DNA from: Cladosporium sp. IMV 00045
Lineage: Eukaryota > Ascomycota > Dothideomycetes > Cladosporiales > Cladosporiaceae
Direction of reading: 5' to 3'
DNA: 21,368 nt
NCBI GenBank assembly: GCA_001931905.2
Contig: MSJI02000352.1
Span: forward strand, 1-21,368
The first letter of the stretch is position 1. Each line of letters begins with the position of its first letter. Below, one piece after another: positions 9,550 through 17,056 of the stretch. The position numbers and the translations under genes were made by a program. The notes under the pieces are model-generated. The model saw nothing but the letters and a program-made list of their open reading frames with translations, was not told the DNA's origin and searched no databases.

Positions 9550-10074
9550 GATTGATGATTGCTATGGAGGTTGATGGTAGATAAGTTAGGTTAATGGATA
9601 TGGCTTTGCGAACTGGCAAGAGTATCTCCAAAGGAAAGACATTTTATTGTTAGATGTTCTCTCGATCCTCCATCAACATTGGAGACTGCCAATATATTCA
9701 TTCATCCTGACGTCAAGATATATATCAATGATCATCGCATGCATGAAGTGGCGGCGTGGCCTCGAGATTGATCAAATTCATGCAGGATGACTTGCATTCA
9801 CACCTCAGACTTTTCGTCAAAGTTATGATACGCATTCACACTCATCATGAAGGTAACTTCTTCATTTGTAGAAGTGTCGTCGTCGTCGAGATGTTCGCTA
9901 GGAGCGGGCCGTTGAACCCTCTCTCTCTCTAATCCCACGACGCAAAGCTCACCCCGCAAGCCATGCATCATAACTCGAACCATTCACGTTGGACTTTGCG
10001 AAGTCGGCTTGCCTTGAATCATTTATATCTCACTTCTTGACCACCTACACATTTGCCAACAATCACACGGCAAC
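9550..10074. promoter_or_regulatory. Shared divergent promoter of the SDR and SRbeta genes
   Basis: 525 bp between two outward-facing start codons. It holds two CCAAT boxes in opposite orientation, a full CRE palindrome and a (CT)6 tract at 9919-9930, the last about 145 bp upstream of the SRbeta ATG. I see no gene in it. Confidence 0.6.
9678..9715. promoter_or_regulatory. CCAAT / CCAAT / CRE site group
   Basis: ATTGG at 9678-9682 (CCAAT on the minus strand), CCAAT at 9689-9693 and the 8-bp palindrome TGACGTCA at 9708-9715. CCAAT is bound by the Hap/CBC complex; TGACGTCA is the classic site of ATF/CREB bZIP factors such as fungal AtfA/Atf1. The group is about 130-170 bp from the SDR start codon and about 360-400 bp from that of SRbeta, so the SDR gene is the likelier target. 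Confidence 0.4.
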
Positions 10075-11028
10075 ATGGCAACCGATAGATGGGATAACAG
10101 CTGGGCCGTCTGGGCCTTCTCACCCAGCGTGTCCGCCATCCTCGTCACGCTGCTCGTCATCTTTCTCTCGCCCGTTTTGCTTCATTTCTACTGGATTCGA
10201 AAAGCTGCGCCTAAACAACTCCCTACCATCCTCCTCCTGGGACCCAGCGGTGGAGGAAAGACATCTTTGTTGACTTCAGTAAGTCACTACCAATCCACAC
10301 CCGTCAATTCCACTTCACCAACCACTAACGACACCCTCCAGTTCTCCAACGGCACCCCCTCCACCACTCACACCAGCCAAGCACCGCAAACCGCCCTCTG
10401 CCAACTCCCCTCCACCCACACCTCCTTCGAAGACCGATTCCGCAGCGAGAACGACAACGCGCCGCGCGTGCGCCCCAAATTCCTCCTCCTCGACACTCCC
10501 GGCCACGGCAAACTGCGCCACCACGCCCTCTCCGCCCTGAAAACCTCCCCGAGCCTCAAAGGGCTGATTTTCGTGCTCGACAGCGCCGCCGTCAGCTCCG
10601 CAGCGGGCCTCACCGAAGCCGCAGAGTACCTGCACGACGTGCTGCTGGCGCTGCAGAAGAGGCACACGCAGGGCAAGACGGCGCGGACGGAGGCGACGCC
10701 CGTGCTGGTCGCGGCGAACAAGCAGGATGTTTTCACGTCGCTGCCGGCGGGGATTGTGAGGGCGAGGCTGGAGGAGGAGATTTCAAAGGTGCGCGTTACG
10801 AGGAGTAAGGGGTTGATGGAGAGCGGGGTGGGGATGGAGAATGACGTGGGCGGGGGCGTGGATGAGGAGCAGAATTGGTTGGGCGAGTTTGGCTCGAAGC
10901 AGTTCCGGTTTGAGCAGATGGAGGAGCATGGTGTGGAGGTTGGCGTGGTAGGCGGGAATGTTAGGGGTGAGGAGGGGAAGGCCGGCAAGGTGGATGACTG
11001 GTGGGCTTGGGTTGGGAACAATTTGTGA
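10075..11028 (+). CDS. Signal recognition particle receptor subunit beta (SRbeta)
   Basis: Exons 10075-10278 and 10342-11028, giving 296 aa. This is the ER-membrane Ras-like GTPase that anchors SRalpha and helps deliver ribosome-nascent-chain complexes to the translocon. An N-terminal membrane segment spans residues about 13-40. The G1 P-loop GPSGGGKTS is at 56-64, the switch-I threonines are in the segment after NGTPS (about 71-80), G3 DTPGHGK is at 119-125 and G4 NKQD is at 194-197. The C-terminal third is rich in Gly, Glu and Val (about 225-285) and ends in a Trp-rich tail. The 63-bp intron (GTAAGT, branch CTAAC, CTCCAG) is phase 0 and has no stop, so unspliced RNA would also be open. Splicing joins LLTS to FSNGTPS, the usual context after the P-loop, so I accept it. 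Confidence 0.92.
   Translation: MATDRWDNSWAVWAFSPSVSAILVTLLVIFLSPVLLHFYWIRKAAPKQLPTILLLGPSGGGKTSLLTSVSHYQSTPVNSTSPTTNDTLQFSNGTPSTTHTSQAPQTALCQLPSTHTSFEDRFRSENDNAPRVRPKFLLLDTPGHGKLRHHALSALKTSPSLKGLIFVLDSAAVSSAAGLTEAAEYLHDVLLALQKRHTQGKTARTEATPVLVAANKQDVFTSLPAGIVRARLEEEISKVRVTRSKGLMESGVGMENDVGGGVDEEQNWLGEFGSKQFRFEQMEEHGVEVGVVGGNVRGEEGKAGKVDDWWAWVGNNL
10279..10341 (+). other. In-frame 63-bp intron of the SRbeta gene
   Basis: The donor GTAAGT, branch site CACTAAC and acceptor CAG make a normal fungal intron. It is 21 codons long without a stop. Retention would insert 21 Ser/Thr-rich residues between the P-loop and switch I. Confidence 0.85.
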
Positions 11029-11322
11029 TTGACGGAGTGATGTGTGGTATGGATTTCTGTCGGTATACCCCCAGTTCGTCTCAATGAATGGCTTTTACAC
11101 ATGCAGGCATTTACGGAAAGATATTCAGCTTCTTCATGCCTCTTGAAACAGAATTGCTGTGGACATGCGCGCGCGTGAAAGATCATGATCGCAACGATAT
11201 CGAGGGCATTACCGTTCAAACACGACATGATTGACACTTTCTGTTCCAATTTTCTTCATGAGAGAAAGCAATCAACGCCAAACAAACCAACAATCTCATC
11301 CCAATCCCCGCAAATCAGGCCC

Positions 11323-13176
11323 TCAAGAAGCATGCACCTTCTGGATATGATCGACAGCATCGAGCACTATTCACACACGCAATAGTCAGTCCGTGCCCTC
11401 GATATGCCTCCCCTCGACTTCCCCACCCAAAAAGTGAAAAAAGGAGGACAATACTCACAATAACCCACGAAAACCTTCGGGTTCTCCGTGGCGGGGAAAT
11501 GGCCCACGCCCTTCATCGCCTGGTGCTTGCCGCCAGGGATCTTGTCGCACGTCTTCTGGCCCATCTCCGGCGTGTTGCTCCAGTCGTACTCGCCCGTCAG
11601 CATGTATACCGGGCACTTCTTGGTGTCGATCGTCGCCATTCGGTCGCGCCCGTCCCACCCGCCGAAGTACATGTCCAAATCTCCGTGGAATATACCGTAT
11701 GCTTGCGCGGAGTACAGGTGCCAGATCAGTTGGCGGTTAGCGAGAGGCGCGGTGGGAGACATCATCTGAGTCCACGAAATTTTTCAAATCAGCGGCAGAC
11801 TTCAAGCGGCGATGAGGTGTGAATGCCAACGAGGCGGGGAAGGTGCTCACGCCGTAGATCCACTCCGGATTGAAGAGGGATTGGTTGTGGTGGGGAGTTT
11901 GATCGAACCACTGCCTCTTCATATCGAGAAAATCGCTCCCCTGTAGAGGAATGGTGCCGATGCAGCCCACTTCGTCAGCGTGAATCGCGCACGCCAGCGA
12001 GATCTGCCCGGCCATCGAGGCGCCGCAGATGATGGGGTTCTTCAAGCCGAGTTTCTTGACCATGGCGGCGATGCAGCCGACGTAGGCTTCTTCGTTGTTC
12101 GTGTGGTTGCCGGGGTTGTAGCCTTCGTACTGTCTCGGTGGATTAGGGAGATGGGGTTGGAGGCAAGATTCAGGGAAACATACCGGGAACGAACGGCCAT
12201 GAGCGGGGAGGTCGAAAGCCGTCATGCGCAGTTTGGCGCGCGCACGAGAGTCGTTCATGACACTGACATTTGATCAGCAAAGCTCTCAGGAGATCGATCG
12301 ATTGTTGATATTGCAACGACAAACCCGTGATATTGACGACTGTCACTACCAGCCGTGTGCAGGAATACGATATCCTGATCTCCCTCGCCAGACTGCTCAT
12401 AGAAGATCTTGCATCTGCCCCACATGGGCGACTTGACATAGACGTAGCGTCCAACGATACAGTCGTCGTCGAGCTCCTCCTGCGCATCCTCGGGCGTGGG
12501 GCCAGCAAAGGAGTCGTGGAGGAGTTCCAGCACGCGACGCCAGACGTGCGTCCAGCGGGCGAAAGAGTCCTACAAGACGATGAGAAGATGGATGAGCTAA
12601 TTTTCTGCGCCGGGTCGAACAATCAGATCTAGTGGGAGTCCGTCTTACCTGATCGCCCTGGACTTCAATACCCTCTTGCTTAATATTCATACCGAACATC
12701 TGTCCCACGCTATCATCAGCAACAGCTTTCTTCCACGCACGAATTGAGAGCCTTCTTACACCCCTGTGGCAACAATTAGCATCAATCCCCCGAATCATCG
12801 ATAATCATCAAACAAACCAATAACTCTGATACGGCATAACCGGCGTCTGCTTAAAGAACTCCTGCCACTGCTCCGGCAGCGCCGAAAGGGTAAACTCAGC
12901 ATCCTTGGTACTACCAGTGCGGATGTCAACCTTGTCCTTGGAAACCGTCGTCAAGATGGCATTATCGCTGCCCGCACCCTTGATTCCAAACGTAGCGGGA
13001 GCGGTGATGGCGTCCGAATGGAGGAAAGCAGAGAGCTGGCCGTCCTTTTGTGCCGCCTTGTTGGCGTCTTCGATGGCTCCGGAGAGTTGCGAGGGCAGGT
13101 CGGCCCAGGCGTGATTGCTGCTGGATGAGTTCGACATTCCTGCGTCTGTGGTCTTTTGGCGTTTGGGACGGGGCAT
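11323..13176 (-). CDS. Alpha/beta hydrolase with N-terminal SCP2-like module
   Basis: Exons on the minus strand: 13176-12818, 12763-12760 (possible microexon), 12699-12649, 12569-12325, 12262-12184, 12129-11851, 11765-11459 and 11366-11323, giving 455 aa. All joins keep phase. Residues about 20-145 resemble an SCP2-type lipid-binding fold (TLSALPEQWQEFF, then YQSYW). The hydrolase core follows: oxyanion-loop HTAG at 209-212, nucleophile elbow GASMAG with Ser284, likely acid Asp400 in GEYDW and His428 in GHFP. The elbow has Ala instead of the second Gly of GxSxG. The N-terminus MPRPKRQK is basic and could be a nuclear signal, though a second ATG at codon 14 would remove it. There is no secretion signal. 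The last exon encodes only about 14 residues. The substrate is unknown; a lipid or ester is plausible. Confidence 0.85.
12700..12817 (-). other. Ambiguous splice region with possible 4-nt microexon
   Basis: Two well-formed introns flank the 4-base exon GGGT (12763-12760): 12817-12764 (GTTTGT, branch GCTAAT, CACAG) and 12759-12700 (GTAAGA, branch GCTGAT, GACAG). Splicing both gives YQSYW-G-MFGMN. The second is 60 bp, in frame and stop-free, so keeping it adds 20 residues. A third option is a single intron from GTTTGA at 12813, giving YW-F-MFGMN. The first reading has the best signals. Confidence 0.45.
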
Positions 13177-13925
13177 GATGGTGCAGGAGAAGGAGGGAAG
13201 GTTCTATTATAGAGCTACGAGACTTCCGGCAATAATGGTCTAGAAGAGAGGTGGGCTGAAAGGCTGCGTTGGCATATGTGAGAGGAGGGGAAGGTGCTGG
13301 AGCTAACATCAGGGTCGTCGATGTCTCTTGGAGAGCTTTTGTATGGCCCTGCGATTACGGTTTGAACTTTGACCACTTCTCTCCAATCGTTATACCAGAC
13401 TTGATCATGTCGGCTGGCCAGCCCTGCGAGCTCAAGAGAGTGAGGTTGGGGTTCTGGAAGCTTGCCCGCAAGTGAACAACGCCAAATGCGGGGGGAGGTG
13501 TTTGTGATGGAGCTTTCGATATAGGCATTGTGAACGACGATCAGGTTTGGCGAATCACGGCTATACGGAACTGCGATGTTTTACTCGGGGAACTGGACTC
13601 GATGGTGGGATGATCTTCGATTACTTGACGCAGCCAGCTTCTGATTATTCCCGGGCGTGTGGTATTTGGAAGGGTTCGTCAGGTGTGGAGTCGTTGATGA
13701 GAGACAGACACTTTGCCCCGCACCAAGTCGGCTGTAGGATGTGCGATGTCGTCGACCACATGCTGAATGCTCGGTTATGTGACGTGAACTACTTACAGAC
13801 AGTAATCGTTTGTTTTTATCTCTATTGTTCACGGACTATATCTATTCGATTTGATTTACAAATTGGCACCTAATACGGAACGAAGGAAATCATCGTCAGG
13901 AGAGTCAGAAAGCACGGCAAGCAAC
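13177..13925. promoter_or_regulatory. Shared divergent promoter of the hydrolase and ALDH genes
   Basis: 749 bp between two outward-facing start codons, with no convincing coding frame. A CCAAT box lies at 13383-13387 and a GATA site near the ALDH gene. Otherwise I see nothing distinctive. Confidence 0.55.
13816..13821 (-). promoter_or_regulatory. Possible GATA-factor site (AGATAA)
   Basis: TTATCT on the plus strand matches the HGATAR consensus on the minus strand and lies about 105 bp upstream of the ALDH start codon. GABA-catabolic genes in fungi can be under AreA/Nit2 nitrogen control, so the placement makes sense, but one 6-bp match is weak evidence. Confidence 0.25.
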
Positions 13926-15660
13926 ATGGCACCTAGTCTTCCGTTCAAAGTAGGGTGACCTCAAAAATATCTCTATACCAAGCTCACTGACAACATCAAA
14001 GCTCAACAATCCAGACCTCTTCAAGGACAAGTCCCTCGTCGGTGGCGAATGGGTCGAAGCCAAGTCCGGCAAGAGATTCGACGTCTATGGTAAATCGATT
14101 CTCATCATCCAACAACCACCTTCATCACTAACACCCCTCCCAACAGACCCCGGCAACGGCAAAGTCTGGGCAACAGCACCAGACAACACAGCAGAAGACA
14201 TCGACGCCGCCGTACAAGCCGCGCACACGGCCTTCCAGACCTTCCGCAAAGTCAACCCGCGCACGCGCGCCCAATGCCTTCTGAAATGGGACTCGCTGAT
14301 CCGCGAGAACCGCGACGATCTGGCGAAGATTGTGACCTATGAGACGGGCAAGCCCCTGTTCGAGTCGCAGGGCGAGCTCGACTATGCTCTGGGTTTCACC
14401 TGGTGGTTCGCGGGTGAGGCGGAGCGCGTGCAAGGCACGGTGCAGACGCCCGCCGCCCCGAACCGCCGCGTCTTCACCGTCAAGCAGCCCATTGGTGTTG
14501 CTGTCGCCCTCGTGCCGTGGAATTTCCCCATCGCCATGATCCTGCGCAAGGCGGGCGCGGCGCTCGCGGCGGGCTGCACGATGATCGTCAAGCCCTCTCC
14601 CGAGACGCCATTCTCCGTCCTCGCCCTCGCGAATCTCGCGCAGCAGGCTGGATTCGAGAAGGGCGTCTTCAGCGTTCTCACGACGAGTCTCGACAACACG
14701 CCTCAGCTCAGCGAAGCGCTGTGCCGACACGCGCTGGTCAAGAAGGTGACGTTCACCGGCAGCACGCGGGTGGGCAAGCTGGTGGCGAAGATCTGCTCGG
14801 ACGGGCTGAAGAAGTGCACGCTGGAGCTGGGCGGCAACTGTCCGTTCCTCGTCTTCGACGACGCGGACCTCGACCAGGCCGCCGCGCAGCTCATGGCGCT
14901 CAAGTGGCGCCACGCCGGGCAGGCGTGCATCACGGCCAACCGCGTGTATGTGCAGAAGGGCGTGTACGACAAGTTCGCGCAGATCCTGGCGGAGAAGACG
15001 AAGGCTCTCGTCGTGGGACATGGAGGCGACGATAAGACGACCATGGGGCCTGTGACGACGGAGCGTAGTCTGGACAAGGCACTCGCGCAGGTCGAGGATG
15101 CGAAGAAGCACGGCGGGCAGCTTTTGATGGGCGGTAAGAAATTGCAGGGCAGTCAGGGGTATGATGGGTATTTCTTCGAGCCGACCATCATCACCGGCGC
15201 AAGTGGAGAGATGTTGATCGCTAGGGAGGAGACGTTTGCTCCTGTTATGGCTTTGTTTTCGTTTGAGACAGAAGATGAGGCTGTTAAGCTGGCTAATGAT
15301 ACGAGCATGGGATTGGCGAGCTGTGAGTTTGATTGCGTCTTTCGAGGACATGAAGTGGCAGATTGACTGATTCCTCTGGACAGATTACTTCACCAAAAAC
15401 GTCGACCGCACCTGGCGACTGCTGGAGAACCTCGAGGCGGGCATGATTGGCATGAACACCGGAAATGCCTCGGCCGCCGAGTCGCCCTTCGGTGGCATCA
15501 AGGAATCCGGATATGGAAAGGAGTCTGGCAAGGACGTGGCCGTGGCCGAGTACATGGTGAGTGTTGTCTGGCTGATATCCATTAGCGTGTTTCTGAAAGC
15601 TAACAAACCCGCGCGCAGATAACCAAGACTGGCACGTTGACTTTGGCGAATCACTATTGA
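13926..15660 (+). CDS. NAD(P)-dependent aldehyde dehydrogenase, succinate-semialdehyde dehydrogenase type
   Basis: Exons 13926-13949, 14002-14089, 14147-15322, 15384-15556 and 15619-15660, giving 500 aa. This enzyme class oxidises succinate semialdehyde to succinate, the last step of the GABA shunt. The order of ALDH motifs is complete: cofactor/oxyanion PWNFP at about 161-165 with Asn163, KPSPETPFS, the Rossmann turn FTGSTRVGK, general base Glu264 in LELGGN, nucleophile Cys298 in GQACI, EETFAPV and PFGGIKESGYG. The N-terminus LFKDKSLVGGEWV and the overall length fit cytosolic Uga2-like enzymes; no mitochondrial presequence is evident. The eight-codon first exon is typical of easily missed fungal starts. 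SSADHs usually have a second Cys two residues after the nucleophile; here it is Thr300. An ALDH for a related semialdehyde remains possible. Confidence 0.9.
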
Positions 15661-15879
15661 GGCCGAAGGTTTGCAGCAAACTTTGAAAGACCTCGAATTC
15701 GCGCTGCAGATTTGGATGTTAGGAGTTGAGTCGTCTGATCTATAAGGTAGTCCAACAATGAAGACTTGGCAGTATCTCCATGGATTGGAAGATAAGGATG
15801 CTTGGATTTTTTGTATTCAGATGTCGCGATATCTTTTCCCTGTGTCCAAAACATCTCATCTATCGGAATTCCATGCCCT

Positions 15880-16524
15880 CTACGACGGCACAAAATAGGC
15901 TCTTTCCAGCGGTTCCCGCGCGACTTCCCATGCGAGCCAATCTGATCTTGTAGTCCTGTGATCATACAAAAGTTAGCATACATAATCACACGAGCAACAT
16001 CGTAGAAGAGACAGGAATACTCACGGCAACAACCCCATAGCATTGACCTTCCAAGTCCCCAACGCCAACGCCAGCATGTTGCACGCGACGAACGCCAGCT
16101 TCACCATCAAGAGTTCCTGCTTCTTGCCCTCCGTCTCAAAGCGCGCGAAGGTCTGGTTGATGTTCAGCAGCGCCTGCACCGGCGCTTTGAACAGCATGAA
16201 CACCATCATGATGCTGAACATCTGCAGCGAGTTGCCCGACATGTACATCCCGATGGCGTTCATCGGCAGCTGCTTGGCGGGCGCGAGCGCCACTTCCCAG
16301 GCCTTTTTGAGTTTGAGCGTGGAGGTTTCTTCTTCGGTGGGTTTGGTGCGCGCGGGTGCTGCTGCTTTGCTGCCGGTTTTGGAGCCTTTCACTTGCTGTT
16401 GTTGCTGGATGAGGGTGGGCGTGAAGCCGGGTGGGTCGGCGAAGGTGGTGCTGTTGCGTGGTTTGGTGGGGGGTGAGGAGTTGAGGTCCAGGACCCATTG
16501 GGGTGGTGGTGGAGGGGCGGCCAT
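15880..16524 (-). CDS. EMC4: ER membrane protein complex subunit 4 (EMC4)
   Basis: Exons 16524-16025 and 15955-15880, giving 191 aa, close to the family's usual length. EMC4 is a subunit of the ER membrane complex, which inserts tail-anchored and multipass membrane proteins. A Pro-rich N-terminus and a basic linker are followed by the conserved block from LKLKKAWEVALAPAKQLPMN, one hydrophobic segment (FSIMMVFMLF) and a second (LAFVACNMLALALGTWKV) ending GLLP. The second exon supplies the conserved tail beginning TTRSDWLAWE. The intron has GTGAGT, branch GCTAAC and ATCACAG; without it the frame stops right after GLLP. An in-frame ATG at 16590 would add 22 residues, but the ATG at 16524 is followed by the expected Ala/Pro start. 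The gene converges with the ALDH, 219 bp between stops. Confidence 0.92.
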
Positions 16525-17056
16525 GGTTGTGTATGTTTGTTCTGGTATGATGTGGTATAGTGATCGTTGCTGAAGACAGCAGTTATCCAAACGAAGTCCC
16601 CGCCAAGCATACCTTCAACATGCCGGCATAAGAGCGAGCGGGTCTCCTTCCCCAGACGCAGCAGCGAACACTCTCCGGTGCCACGATCAACCCTTGGATC
16701 CTGCAGAGACGATCATCATCGTCCTTCCTCCTTGGAGAACAATCTTCTCAACTATTACACCTTACCTTACCTTGTCGCTTGAACATACCGCCAACGCCTC
16801 AGCCCTCCGACCAGCACAGCCATTCAGCCCCTCTTCGCCTACCTACGCTCACCCCTGGTCCCCGCACCGCACCGAGCGTCACGAGTACAGCTGCCACAGT
16901 TTACACCCAAAACACCTTCGCCGCTCATTGGTCCTGCTCGCGAATCTAGGCAAGGTGACCAAGGCGTGACACCCTTCGAGCGCGGCGGCAGGCCGCATGC
17001 GCGTGTGTGTGCGTGAGGTGGAACTATAAGGCCAAAAGACAAGACCTCAAGAAACC
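16525..17056. promoter_or_regulatory. Shared divergent promoter of EMC4 and the beta-adaptin gene
   Basis: 532 bp between two outward-facing start codons. An inverted CCAAT box (ATTGG, 16927-16931) lies about 125 bp upstream of the adaptin ATG. A short GT-rich stretch at about 17000-17012 and a TATAAGG near 17026 lie closer. I see no gene in it. Confidence 0.55.

Noticed and set aside
9919..9930. (CT)6 tract as a microsatellite of interest
   Set aside because: Only 12 bp; short pyrimidine tracts are common in fungal promoters, so it is mentioned only as part of the promoter.
10368..11249. 293-codon minus-strand open frame
   Set aside because: Antisense of SRbeta exon 2, Ser/Pro/Thr-rich, no motif; SRbeta has clear GTPase motifs on the other strand.
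14128..15351. 407-codon minus-strand open frame
   Set aside because: Exact antisense of the main ALDH exon; Arg/Leu/His-rich shadow created by codon bias of the real gene.
16043..16573. 176-codon plus-strand open frame
   Set aside because: Antisense of EMC4, which has conserved family sequence and a matching second exon.
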